From the NCBI GenBank assembly GCA_039619475.1, contig CM077116.1, forward strand, positions 101,291,164 through 101,355,163: a stretch of DNA of 64,000 bases. Reading direction: 5' to 3'. This document shows, piece after piece, positions 46,780 through 58,688 of this stretch. The translations under genes and the position numbers were made by a program. Below the pieces are notes generated by a model that searched no databases, was not told the DNA's origin, and saw nothing but the letters and a program-made list of their open reading frames with translations. This stretch comes from Icerya purchasi (Eukaryota > Arthropoda > Insecta > Hemiptera > Monophlebidae). Each line of letters starts with the position of its first letter. The first letter of the stretch is position 1.

Positions 46780-47335
46780 AGGACATTCAAGAAATAGGAA
46801 GGAGGAGGAATAAATTTATATTCCGGTGCATTTAAGGAGAGAGGATACAAATAATTTAAGGGCAGCAGTAACAAAAGCAGAAGTAAATGAGAGAATATCG
46901 AGGGATACCGAGTTTTAACAGAGAAGTATAGAAGGATGATTACTTAACAGAGGAGGACACATTCAAATAAAACGTAATATCAGGATCGCAAAAAACGTAT
47001 ATGAAAGAGGAACGAAAAGGACAAAATAATGGAGCAGGTGAAAATGAAAACCGAGAAAATGATGCAGGAAGGAGACTACGGGTTAAAGCGAAGTATTGCG
47101 CAACGTTTAAGCGAGAGCAAGTATCAAGAAAGTCATGGATGAAGTTGAAGAGATGGCTAAACAGAGAGATAAAAGGAGGCAGGATTAGAAAATGAAAAAG
47201 AATTAGGAGCTGAGTTATAATTTGGAATGAGTGACTGAGGAAAAAGAAGAACAATATTATGGACTGAAAATGTGCCAAAAAATGTGACACTAGAAATGAA
47301 AGAGCGGGCAAAGGAATCGACCACCTAGCTTTTTG
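46780..47335 (-). mobile_element. Family C LINE C-terminal fragment, minus strand
   Basis: The minus-strand frame 47311-46940 contains FLILPPFISLFSHLF (~47205-47145), which matches plus-strand 31875-31930 at DNA level. FCDPDITFYLN (~47000-46965) matches CDPDIMFYFN at 50520 and CDPNYIFFE at 39200. In another frame SLLKLGIPRYS (~46925) is the family segment LYSNLLSLG. This copy is opposite in orientation to the neighbouring family C pieces. Confidence 0.68.
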
Positions 47336-47339
47336 TTTT

Positions 47340-47668
47340 CTTCATTGATGTCTCCATTATTCTCCTGCGTTTTTTTCCCATATCCTATTGTTCCTTTTCG
47401 TTGCCTCCCTGTCCTCACTGTCCGCTTCATTTAAGTGATGCAGCTATTTGATTATCAGCGTGTCAAGTGTTCAACTCTTTATCTTTAGCGCTCTCCTCTG
47501 CACTCTAGTTTCACTTCCTGCTCTTCACAATGTTTCTTATGAACTTTGCTTGTCCATTCATCATAACTACTATTTCCTATTAATGATATCCGATAACTAA
47601 AATACAACCGATTCTTTCCTCCCCTAATTGTTTAGATCCTTCCTTGGTTGACGAAACCCCTAAAAAAA
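47340..47668 (+). mobile_element. Probable family C 3' fragment
   Basis: T/C-rich plus strand ending in GGTTGACGAAACCCCTAAAA, very like the GACGAACCCGAAAA end at 30940. The coding part is too decayed to align. Confidence 0.42.
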
Positions 47669-50219
47669 GAAGCAGTCAAAAAGACAATGTTTTAAACTCT
47701 CAGTAACAACTGTTGTACCTGGCCACATAATTGTACATTAAATTCCACGTTCACTTGTTAACTTCGTGTGATTAAACCCGTGTTCGCCATTACGCATAAA
47801 TGGATAATGTATTGTAAGTTTTCATCAAAAATTGTGAACCCGCAAATTACGGTTTGTGCTTAAGATAGCGGATTATCTGCTTTATTCTAAAACGACTTCT
47901 CAGTGCTAGTTACCGTCATAAATTTGTAAAAATAAGCTCGATGCTCACTTCAAAGGGCGTGTTAAATTTAAAATATTTCACTAAGCATTGCCGTCGGTTT
48001 TAGTATCTGAGTTACCTTTTTTAAAACAACAGATTTTTTCAATCGATTTATTCGTATCATTTTTTAAGAAAAATTAACACCCTGTGAGCGCTGCAGTGCT
48101 CTTTTATTAAAAAGATTCACAAATGAAAACAATTAAATATTCGAAAGATCGAGCCAGAATTCACTACTGGTACAAATTTACTCGTGTAGTAAACGTAAAT
48201 ATCGCTGTTCGATGTAAGGAACATTGAAATTTAAACGTAGTCGCTCTTAAAATTTTACCGAGAAGTCTAAGAAAATTCTTCACAAACGCGTAAAAATACA
48301 TTCTCATTTATTGCAATCAAACTGTATCGCATTTTCTACACATAATATTTATATCGGTTGTTCCAAATTATTATAATTACATGAGTATCACGCATTATAA
48401 TAATTTATATTTTTTCTATTATTCTAATTAAGATGAAATTAATTTCGGTGTCAGAACGACCTCCCTTTACTTTTTCTTATGAAAGAAGTATTTTAATCAT
48501 TTAATAACTTTTTATGTATGCAAAAGTTTTCTAATAACTATCACATATGTTTCTCACTGTATGCTGTTAGCGTTCTGCGATTAATTTTATAAAGTGTAAG
48601 CTGGGACCTACTGGTCATATGTACCACCTTTTTTTTTTTTTTTTTTTTTAACAACAACGCACTATACAACTGTGTAATTTAATTACATTATTCGGTATCG
48701 GTGCTTTACGTTTTCGTAACTGAAAAAAAAAAAGTCTCGAATAGGATCTTCGGATCTTCGCAGCAGCGCGGCGCCGATAACAATCGTTTAATTCTTTATA
48801 TCGTACACATGTTTTGTACAATTATTGTAGTGTGTTTATTTATGCGCAATGAAATCTTTAAAATGAAAACCGGATGATAAAAATCTTATCGTTTAAGTTT
48901 TTAAATAAAACATATTTTGCGCAAATGAGATTATCCGTAATGTGTTTGCCTGTGTAAATTTTTCAAATGGAAATGATAAAAGACCAGTAAGGTTTCGACC
49001 CCTAGTTACAAATGCTTCTCGTACTTGAAATGCGAACAGAAAAAGGGATACAAAGTAAAAGTGCGAAGAAAAATAACATCTTTAATACACAAAACTATCA
49101 TGAGCTTCACTGCTAACCCCCCGGGAAGTTTACCTTTTTCAATAGGAATGAAATATTTAAATTACGCGTATTGCAACTTCTATTTTCTGCACAATGTAAG
49201 CAACATTGAATAATAATAATGTTATAGCGCTGATAACTACTCCAGATATAAATAAACAAAACGCGCTCCTTACGGAAATTTTAAATTAAAAATTTTATGC
49301 AAAAAAACAAACAAAAAAACATCGACCAATTTTTTTTACATAAATCGGTATAGATTTTTGTAAATTTGACTTATTTTTAATTGAAATATCTCGCGATTTA
49401 TATTATCAGCATAATGTTGGAAAATCGGCTCGCCTTTTTTTGTTCATAATTTTCTATACATATGTTACATAATTACAGGAACGCCGCTAAGGAAAGTTTA
49501 CTAAAAAGATAAGCAGTGAGAGTACAAAAGTTGATTTAGTTTTTTCAAGTGTTGTTAAACAGATGTAAAATCAACGGACCTAAGTTTCAGTTAGATTACA
49601 AGATCGCTCAGCGTAACATAATAACGTAATAATGTCACGTTCGCCCATTCCCGGATCCCATATCCCGTCGAAATGACCGTAAAGTTATTTACAAAAAAAT
49701 AAAAATTTTCATAAAGTAATGCGAGTCCCGTTATTCGTCATAACGGATGATACTGTAGAATTGAGAGATTTCATTTTCTGATTCACCTTTACTGTCACTC
49801 CTCCTGCTCCTCGTCCGATAAAATATTTCGATTTAAATATAGCACTAAAGGGCGAATGTTGGCGCATAAATGAAACTGTCTTTTCGATGTAACATCATTA
49901 TCCTAATTTAAAATTTTTGCTTTTTTTTTGTTATCATAGGAAGCCGTTTTAGAATTTCGAAGAAACCATTGACATTTCACAAAATGCGCATTAAGCCGTC
50001 ACAGCCGCCTAGAACATTGCGTGTAAATTAACTACCATCGGTAGAATTATCCGTGCTATGCTCTGTTGTCTAGATAATTAACGGTAAAATTGTTTCAGTT
50101 CGCTTTTATCGTTGATTTATTATTATTATTAGTATTTATCTCTTGCCAGCACTCTTATTATTAAATCGTCATTCGTACCGCGTTTTAATATTATGTATTA
50201 GCATCTTCTTTATTTATTT
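47669..50219. other. Unassigned spacer
   Basis: No recognisable gene. A T-run of about 22 lies near 48629-48650. Confidence 0.55.
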
Positions 50220-50394
50220 TTCAGCTGCGATGTAATTCCATGTCTGACAGAGGAGGCAAGCCCTAATGCCTCACGTAAATAGCCTCATAAATTGAAATAA
50301 TAATGCTCAACTTTCATTTAAATGACTCATTCTGGACTATGGCCTAATTTCAAATTCTGGTTCTTTTTACCACTCAACCATCTCTTCCTTCTCG

Positions 50395-50860
50395 CCCATA
50401 TGATTTTCTAGACCCCTCTCTTAAACGCTCCATAATCTCGGTTATTAGTCGCCTTTGTTTTAATCATAGTCCCTACATCATTTTCTCGGTTTTCATCTTC
50501 ATCTACCCCATACTTCCTTTGTGACCCTGATATCATGTTTTATTTCAATGTTCAGCCTTTTCTACCAAATAGTTGTCCTTCTCCTCGTCCCTATTAAAAC
50601 ATAGTATCGCTACCCTTATCGGTGCTTCTATTACTATCCCATTTACTTCTGCTGTTGTTGTTCCCACCTCATGTCGATTTTTTTTCACTCCCCGGTTTCT
50701 TTAAACGTTTAAAAATAAGAACTTTTTTTCTTCTGCTCCCATTTTTTGAGCTAATGTACTCGTCGACGAACGCCTATAAAAAATACATATATATCTTCTT
50801 CTTTCTTTCCTCAACCTTATCGGTTGGTGGCGGTCGTATCGTTTAGGCCGCGACACGATT
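50395..50860 (+). mobile_element. Family C LINE C-terminal fragment
   Basis: FLDPSLKRSIISVISRLCFN (50405-50465) matches CHFPILRNPVVISIICFRFN at 39054-39115. CDPDIMFYFNV (50520-50552) matches the copies at 39200 and on the minus strand near 46980. The plus strand remains T/C-rich to about 50860, where the family 3' end is not evident. Confidence 0.65.
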
Positions 50861-53048
50861 TGGCCTCGATACGTTTCGGCTTCGTCAATTTTCCAAGTAG
50901 ACCTAGTTTAGTGTTAGTGAGTTTTTAATTTTTTTTTTATTCAGTTAACATCAAATTTAAAGCGTAAAATAATCATTGAATCAAAAAAAGCACCGGCGCG
51001 AAATTAGGAATTAATTTGCTTAGAAAATAAATCAGTTGTTTTCAATGGTTTTTTTCCCGTTCATGTATCGCTTAAAAAAACTATTTCCTCTTACGAAGAC
51101 TTCAAAATTTAAATTATATATTTATTTATGGACGTTCGACTTCTGGGTCATTTGCGTCTCCTTCTACATTACAATCCAGATATTTACAGATAATTTTATG
51201 GTATTTAAACGGAAAGTTGTTATGTTTTACAAATTTACAAAGACTTGAAATGCTCATTACGCATTTTCATCTAGCGGGTTATTTCAATTTCGGAAAAAAT
51301 TAATCAATCACGGCAATAATTTCCCATTACGGCCGAATTTTTACTTTCAAGGAAAAACCATGTACTTTATAATAAATTTTTACACGCACAATAAATGAAA
51401 AATAAATTTTAAATGATTATGAAAAACTACTAATTTGAAAAAAGCAAAATCAATCTAGCATCTGAATTTTATTGAGAAAATTCGTTTGTTAGTCTTAAGA
51501 AGTTATTCTCCCATTTTCATGTTTATTTTTAACCGGAACCATTTGTTCGAGCCTAATTGACTGGCCCGGGTCGATTAGGCTTAGATAAAATTACTTTAAA
51601 AAACCTTACAGAAAATATTCGTTTTTAATTTAGTATTATGTAAATTGAAATTACGGTAATTCATACTTATCGTACAGAATCCTTGGTGATTGACACATCG
51701 TGCTCAACTGCTTTGCTGTATATGTGATAACAATTACCTTTTGTTATTTTTTACTTTTTCAATTTTTTCCTAGAATATAGTCACCTGAAACATAAATAAT
51801 TTAGAGCTAGATATTTAATCCCGCGCGATATGTAACATAGTTCAATTACTTGGAAACTGTTATTCTTATTACCGTGAAATATAACTTACGTAAACCATAA
51901 TTCAAACCATACGAAAATTCAATAAAGCAGCTTGTCTAGTAATAAAATTTAATAAAATTAACGAATCAAATTAATAAAAATTTTCCGATTTTTAAACAAC
52001 TATTTGACCTTCTCAAAAGTACTATATGTCATTACTTTAGGAAATAGATAAATATTGATTGCCAGTGAGTATTTTGAAAAAATAAAACGGAACTAAGAGC
52101 ATACATGCGAAAAGGAATTTTATGGAAATATTCTAATCCGCTCATATTATCAATATTAAAAATTTTAATTTTGCACTTTAAGAAACCTTTTCTTTAATTT
52201 TTTCCTTGTCGTAAAAAAAATGTTTTATTCTCAATTTGTTGTCGGTAATAAGGTAGCGAGTGAACTTATTTTTGAAAATATGTATATTTTAAAATATATT
52301 TAAAATTATTTAAATAAATAACAGCTATTCTTGAAATAAAACAGTGTAAATCAAAATGTTTTTATATTATTATTAATGTAGAGTAGCTCTTTAACCGTAG
52401 TTGATTTAGAAGAACCGTTCTGTTTTGTTTTACTTAGAATTTTTTCCCCCTTTATTATCTGTTAATTTTTAACACGAATTAGTCAGTCCAACAAATAATT
52501 AAATATTTCTTCAGAATTGTTTATCGATTAATCGTCTCGTGTTTATTTCTGGTTTTTTTTTCATTTTCTTCATGTGTACTATAATGGCCCTGCGGGTACA
52601 GGTTGTTGTATTAGAACTACATTCTCTAATAAGTAGTCACTCGACTATCCTAATGTGCTAGCCCAGAGGCAGTGAAATGAAACAGCAACCATTTGAGCTC
52701 CGTACATCTACGTCGCGCAGAAGATTTATTGTTCAGGAGGCTTAGCTCCGACCAGGAAAGCTAAATTGGAACTCACAACAAATCGCTGACAGTAAAACGG
52801 ATGCTGAACGTATGCTTTCCAATAAATACCGTTAAACATTTCATTGTATTTAAAACAGCAAATTGTCAGCAACTCATCTGTGACCATGCACCCTGGTTGG
52901 ACTGATGAATGACGATCCAAGATGAGCGGGGGAGTTTTCGGTGCCTTAAAACTGGAACCCCTCGGCTAAGAGAGCACACCCCAACAGAAAAGCCTGCGGA
53001 AGATGATTGGGGACCCACCGCAGAATCATCTCCAAGTTATCGACATGA
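50861..53048. other. Unassigned spacer; 5' flank of the RTE element
   Basis: Mostly AT-rich. A hairpin with 12-nt arms (one mismatch) lies at 51550-51561 and 51570-51581. From about 52900 the composition resembles the RTE element and may be its 5' UTR, with an open frame at 52909-53091. I cannot fix the element's 5' end. Confidence 0.5.
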
Positions 53049-53153
53049 ATGGAACATAGTCTCCGTCAAGTTGTGTACAAGCCCTCTGTAACAACGGATG
53101 GGGTGCTGAGAATCTGCGGAGGTAAAACATCAGAGCAGAAACATGGAGGAAAA

Positions 53154-53850
53154 CTAAATATTGGTACATGGAACGTCAGGTCGTTATATCAAACGGGAAA
53201 ACTGGAAAATGTAATTGTGGAAGCAAAGAAATTAAAAGTAGACATTCTCGGTATAAGTGAATTTAAATGGTGCGGAAGTGACAGGATAAACGAAGACGAA
53301 TACGAATTTATACATTCGTGAGATGAAAATCATAAGAATGGAGTCGGAATATTAATAGAAAAAAGCTTCAGCAAAAGAATAGGTGAAATTTTGAAAATCT
53401 CAGAGCGAGTAATGGCGATATGTATAAATGCAGATCCCATACCCCATTATCGATAATACAAGTATATGCATCAACAAGGGAAAGTGCAGATGAAGAAGTG
53501 GAAAAAATTCATGAAGACACAGAAAAAACAATCAAAAAGCTAGGAAAACGAAACCCCTTGTTTGTAATGGGAGATTTCAATGCGAACGTGGACGAAGCTA
53601 ACAGAAATAGCAGTGCCCTAGACCTTTCGAATTAGGTGCCCAAAACGAATGAGGCGTAAGACTCGTAGAATTCGTTGAGAAAAATGGTTTGTCAGTGTGT
53701 AATGCATGGTTCCAACATCATGCAAGGAAACTTTACACATAGCAAAGCCCAGGAGACCGGATACGAAACGAAACGGACTATATTAAAGGTGAATACGAGA
53801 TACAAAAGCATAATGTTGAATTGTCTTGCGCTAACGGTCAGCAGGCAAAT
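53154..53850 (+). pseudogene. RTE endonuclease domain
   Basis: Frame 3 to a TGA at 53319, then open again to ~53440. Frame 2 follows to a TAG at 53633, then frame 1 with stops at 53650 and 53737. Conserved APE-type motifs seen are TWNVRSL, ILGISEFKW, QVYAST and GDFNANV. The final SDH-type motif that normally closes the domain is not found. In working elements this domain nicks the target DNA to prime reverse transcription. Confidence 0.82.
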
Positions 53851-54519
53851 GTCGTCTTCGGCTTAAAACGCGTGCACATACCAGGAAAATGGAAAACTGG
53901 AAGCTGAACATAAGTTCTTTGAAGTATAAAACAACTTCAGAGAACTTTGCGAAAGAACTGGAAGAAAAAACCAATGAGATAAATGAACAGGCGGATGTTT
54001 CAGATATGTGGAACGAGTTAAAAAACGCGATGATAATCGTAGCAAAAGAAACACTCGGAAAAGGTAAGGGAATCGCCGTAATAAGGATAAAAAAGCATGA
54101 GCTGGATGACAAATGAAACATTGTTATTGACAGATAAAAGAAGGAAAATCAAAAACAGAAATAGTAGCGAGTATAAAAAAATAAACAAAGAAATCAGGAA
54201 AAAGTGTCGAGAAGATAAGAATAGACGATTCGAACAAAAATGTAACCATATACAGGAAATAGAGGAAGAAGGTAGGATGCATGAAATACATAAAGAAGTA
54301 ACATTGCTCATGAAAGCACAGAAAAGAAAAAAAACCTAAAATAATGATGCCAGAAAATGGCGCAGGCGAGATGTGTACAAAAACAAAGGGAATAGAGAAA
54401 GAGTCGCTGCTGTACATGAACAAACTGTATGGAGATGCAAACAGAGATAACCGAATGGAAAATTTTAAACTGAATTGGCAAGAGACAGCGCCAAACATCT
54501 CAAAGGACGGACTAGAATA

Positions 54520-55620
54520 TGTCATCAGGAAAGCTAAAACACGAAAGGCAACCGGGATAGATGGAAAGCCTGTAGAGTTAATAAAGCACGCATCCAAAAA
54601 AAGGCAACGAATAATTGCTAAGGTTAATAAACGAAATATACAGAGAACCGGATATTTGCCAGAGAATTTTAAGATTTCTACATTTGTGGCCATAGCCAAA
54701 AAGAGGCATCTGCAAAAATGCTCCGAATACTGCACGATTGCATTAATGAGTCATACATTAAAACTGTTCTTCTTCTTCTTCTTCTTCTTCTTCTTTGGTC
54801 GTAATCCCCCGAAGGAATGTCGTGACCATTGCACTACAGCATCTTCAATTTTTTCCGCCATTGTAGTCGATCATCGGATCCGTTTACATTCGATAATTGA
54901 TTTTCCCTTTAATAAATTTCTAATTATATCCGTCCATTTAATGTGTTTAATCTTCCTCTTGGGCGTGTTCCCTGCACTTTCCCGTCAATTATTAATTGTA
55001 GCATGGAGTGTTCGTTACGCATAGTATGGCCAAAGAACCGCAATATACTTAATGAAACATCGCCGGATAATGCTTAATGTCGAGTGTGTGTGTAAAATGG
55101 AAGCAAAACTGTTATTAAAGATAATAAAAAGAAGAATCGAAATCAAAATTGACAGCCAACTAAATGAAACACAATTTGTTTTTACCGCTCAGAAACAGAC
55201 ACGAGACGCGATAGCTCTTCATGAAATACTAATACAGTGAGCGTTGGCAGTAAACAGAACCATATATGTAGCCTATATAGATTATGAGAGCACGTTTGGC
55301 TATGTAGAGCATGCCAAAATTTTACAAATCCTGAGAAGATATAGAATTTACACCGAGGACATACAGCTAATAATATAGAACGTATGTATGCAGCAAAATG
55401 CGAATATTATTGTCAATTGTCACCCACCAGAAAGAATGTGCAAAATTAAAAAAGGCATGAGGCAGAGTTGCCCATTGCCTCTAAAACTGTTCAACGTATA
55501 TGCTGAAAAAATAATAAAAACCAAATTTTTTCAGAACATAGGGATTCAGAGTAAATGGTGAAAAAATTAACAGCATATGCTATGCAGATGATCGTGTGCT
55601 TATTGCAGGAACTCCAAAGC
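54520..55620 (+). pseudogene. RTE reverse transcriptase domain, interrupted
   Basis: Frame 2 runs from 54344 through the RT fingers, is interrupted by an antisense insert (54769-55104), and continues in the same frame with LLLKIIKRRIE to a stop at 55238. Motif A keeps its first Asp, but the AFD triad has changed to TFG. Motif B has S in place of G in RQGC. After a frameshift near 55543, YADD is intact. The element was therefore probably already decaying, or has decayed since, independently of the insertion. Confidence 0.85.
54760..55113 (-). mobile_element. Nested antisense RTE-family fragment with (GAA)n tail and 9-bp duplication
   Basis: AAAACTGTT occurs at 54760-54768 and again at 55105-55113, bracketing a ~336-bp insert. 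Read on the minus strand it encodes SILRFFGHTMRNEHSMLQLI, IDGKVQGTRPRGR and, after frameshifts, a short C-terminus. It ends in (GAA)n (plus-strand TTC repeats 54767-54796). FGHxMRNE..LLQLI..GK..G.R.RGR is the C-terminus of another RTE-like family. A 5'-truncated copy with a microsatellite 3' tail and a target-site duplication is the expected product of target-primed reverse transcription. Insert plus one duplication measures 345 bp, a multiple of three. Confidence 0.92.
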
Positions 55621-56282
55621 AATTACATATAATGATAAACAGATTGAATAATGAAGGCAAAAAATACGGGATGAAGATCAACGTAAACAAAACTAATGAA
55701 GATCAGCAGAACAAAAAACAGACCACTGCCTATCGAAGTGGACGGAGTACGGATAGAACAAGTATCAAAATGTAAATACCTTGAAGTAATTAAGATGACA
55801 GGGATGATGGGGAAATAAGAACAAGATTGGATACGACTAGAATGGCATTTAATAATTTGGAAAAAATTCGGAAAATGAAAGTGGAATTGCGCCTGAAAAT
55901 TCTGAAATGCTACGTCTGGTCTGTAGCAACATATGCCACAGAAACGTGGATAATAACAGCGGATACGGAAAAGAGACTAATGGTTTTTAATTGTGGACAT
56001 ATAGGAGAATGAACAGCATAAGTTGGACAGAGAAGATTAAAAACGAGTAGTTGTAAAGGAGGATGGGACTGAAGAATTGCATTTTGCTATCAATGATTAA
56101 AGAAAATAAACGGCGCTTCCTCTAAAATAATATGTCTGAAGACAGGATGTTTTCGCTGGTGGCGAATAGAAAGATTTCAGACAAGGCACCGAGAGGCAGA
56201 AGTAGAATTACAATGTTCGATAGGCTGGAGATAAAATGGTGTTTAATCGGATGTCGATTGCAACCTCCCATATGGGAAATGC

Positions 56283-56309
56283 TTACTACTACTACTAATA
56301 ATAATAATG
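56283..56309 (+). repeat. (TAC)n(TAA)n microsatellite tail of the RTE element
   Basis: Four TAC-type and four TAA-type units directly after the degraded ORF2 end; a microsatellite 3' end is usual for RTE elements. Confidence 0.85.
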
Positions 56310-56310
56310 T

Positions 56311-58239
56311 AATAACAAAATAAGCAGTTTTTCCACTTACCAAACCTAATAGACCAAAGTCCACCGTCTTTTCTAATGTCAAACAAGTCGAATGATTACG
56401 GCAATAGCTGAAAATGCGTGAATATTTTTCGCCTAGACGCATTTTCGTTTTTCACATTAGGGCAAAGGGGTCGGTTAATACATATAAGCCAGTTTGCGAT
56501 GAAAAAGCTTCTTCTCAGTCGGGTCTAACTTTTGCCAATTTTAAAATGCACCGCATTCAACAAACGCTTTCACTTTAAGAACTGGTTTGTTTCAGTCAAA
56601 TCCCCTGTTTGCGATACACGATAGAGGGTTTTTTTTTCGAAACTAAGCGTCGACCAGAAATCTCCGGGAGCTCCCGAACGTTACTCGCCCGCTAATTCGA
56701 ATTGAAAATAAAAATTGAACTACTATTTTTCAGAATTCTTAAAATCAGAATACTTTTCCGGTCAAATAGACGAACTACCGAATTCGACAAAATTTCGGGA
56801 CATTGTAATATAACAACGCTTAACACATCGATGTCGCAGTCGCGCGGAATCTTGATAGGGGGGGCGGACATCTGAATAATCGAATTTAGTATCTGGCGTC
56901 GTCGAAGTTTGTTTTACCGTTCAATCTGATCATTTTGAAACTTACGGTCAAACTGTTTTCCTCAAAAGAGTCGTATTTCTGCGGTTGAACCGTTCCTTAC
57001 ACTAGAGCTGCCTACACTTTATTACCTTGCTAAAATTCTGCAACATGCTATTATTACCGCACGCCAGATAAGAACAGAATAGCAGAGAGTTGTTGCAACG
57101 GCGCGAGCAGTTCAATTTTAATCGGATAGATAAAACGACTTGTATTTTATTTCTAAACGAAATCCTTGTCGGGAATTACAGTGCACGCCGCTTTTCGAAC
57201 GGTTGCAAAGGAAGACGCGCTAAGTCGCTTCCAGGATGATAGTCGAGGGAATTTATAATTCAGTGACAGTTTTAACAAAACAGACTCCGCTAATCTGATT
57301 ATTTACCTCGCTGGAACACCTTTAGAAATGGCGAACCGATATTCCGAAAGAACAGACAATAAACAGCAAACAAATGCACGCAGACAAGACCATTTCGTTA
57401 GTTGCAAAGTAAATAACCTTTCCAGCGCGCTTTTTCTTTCCAGATTCTTACACTAATAAATACTTCGGCAAAAGTCCGCGTTCTTCTTAAATAATTAAAC
57501 GCATCGACATTTTTTTAATCTTTTTACTTTTCTCCTTTAAATTTATTAATTATTCTTTTGAAAAAGTTCTAATTGTCCACGAATCTCGAGATTGATTTTC
57601 GCCGAACGAATTTCAAAACTTCATATCTTACATTATTAGCCGTTTGTGTTGAATCTCGTTCTGATCATAAAGTCCGTATTCCGCAATTCAAAAATAAACA
57701 AGCAAATGTGTAATCAATCTGAAGTGAACAGTGCAAATATTGAAATACGTTTGTTAGAAGTTTCTTCTAATTCTTTTGACCAAAATTGACTAAAGTCACA
57801 TATCAGTTTTGCACAAAAAAAAACAAAAAAACAAAACACGATTATGTAATCTTCAAATTAAAAGTGTTATTTAAACTATGTTCATTCAGGCAAGGGTGTA
57901 CTGTTCGATTTAAATTATCGTTTTACATTGAAAATATCGAAAATTATCAATTAATTGATGAGTCTAAATATAAATAAATATAATGTGAGCACTGTTGGAT
58001 GAGTGAAAATTGAAACTATGATAATATCGAAACACCATCGAGGAAAAGTAATGAAAACATCGATTTGTTGATTAAGATTTGCTAATTATTACAGTTGTAC
58101 GAAATATGCTATTTACATATTAGCGTGTGTTTTTTTTTTTTCGTAACAATATGTATATGTTTGCAAAATATATGGGCACATTAACAAGTTTCCCGTGCAC
58201 AATAAAATGATCAAAAAACTCAAACACAATGGTAGTAAT
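56311..58239. other. Unassigned spacer
   Basis: 56450-57470 is somewhat less AT-rich, but no frame or RNA is recognisable. The remainder is AT-rich. Confidence 0.5.
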
Positions 58240-58420
58240 ACATTCATTTTTTCTTCCATCTTATCCTCTCCCTCCCGATTATTTATCCTAGTTTTAGTTC
58301 CTCTATTCGGTCAATTTCTGATCGGATCAATTAACACAGATTTTTCTGTTTCTAATAGTTTTTAAGTGGAGGTCTCCTGTCGGCATGACAATAAAAAAAA
58401 AAAGAAAAAAAAAAGAAAGT
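58240..58420 (+). mobile_element. Family C LINE 3' terminus
   Basis: T/C-rich sequence with TCGGTCAATTTCTGATCGGA, then TCAATTAACAC, parallels 39325-39355 (TTTCTGACCGAATTAGTATTAAC). AGTGGAGGTCTCCTGTCGGC precedes A-rich DNA (58389-58420), in the position of the family 3' end. Confidence 0.55.
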
Positions 58421-58439
58421 CCTATTACAAATAGAAGGC

Positions 58440-58688
58440 ATGAAGAAATCTAATAATACGGGAATCAGAAAAATGAAAAAGGTAGTATACGAAGCGTCTT
58501 ATTTAGTAAGACCCGGCGAGCTAGAAACTGATGATAAGAGCGTTCAGCTCAAAGGGAGCCGAGCACTTACAGAGGCAATAATTAGCATTTGCAATGAAGG
58601 GGAATCATCCAAAGGCAATAGGAAGATAAAAATAGAGAAAAAGCAAGATGACGAGAGGAACGAGCGATTAATTCGCAGCCGCACTTAA
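58440..58688 (+). CDS. Unrecognised 82-codon ORF directly after a LINE tail
   Basis: Starts MKKSNNTG, very hydrophilic and rich in K, E, R and S, with no membrane segment and no motif I know. It starts 20 bp after the A-rich tail of the family C fragment. It could be an ORF by chance, an old exon, or part of an unidentified element. A minus-strand frame overlaps its end (58892-58668) with a SIWWIENK segment loosely like the linker of LINE ORF2. Confidence 0.2.
   Translation: MKKSNNTGIRKMKKVVYEASYLVRPGELETDDKSVQLKGSRALTEAIISICNEGESSKGNRKIKIEKKQDDERNERLIRSRT

Larger units (their letters stand above)
53049..56310 (+). mobile_element. RTE/BovB-like LINE, near full-length, degraded
   Basis: Domains are in the family order. 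The APE endonuclease opens with KLNIGTWNVRSLYQTGKLEN (53154 on) and VDILGISEFKW; it continues with NGVGILIEK, IIQVYAST and VMGDFNANV (~53564-53590), then LVEFVEKNGLSVCN..FQHHARKLYT and RNETDYI. A basic linker (53889-54340) precedes RT: KATGIDGKPVELIK (~54545), SEYCTIALMSHTLK, motif A YIDYESTFGYV (Asp at 55280), motif B GMRQSCPLPLKLFNVYAE and motif C YADD (55581-55592). The tail has CKYLEV, RLKILKCYVWSVATYATETW and RGRSR (~56195). The 3' end is (TAC)n(TAA)n at 56283-56309. At least six frameshifts and several stops; non-functional. Confidence 0.88.

Noticed and set aside
54124..54735. 203-codon minus-strand ORF rich in Phe, Ser and Leu
   Set aside because: It is antisense to the RTE linker and RT frames, which carry family motifs; its composition mirrors the Lys/Glu-rich sense strand.
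53049..56310. An intact autonomous retrotransposon
   Set aside because: Several stops, at least six frameshifts, changed RT motifs A and B and a nested insertion exclude function.
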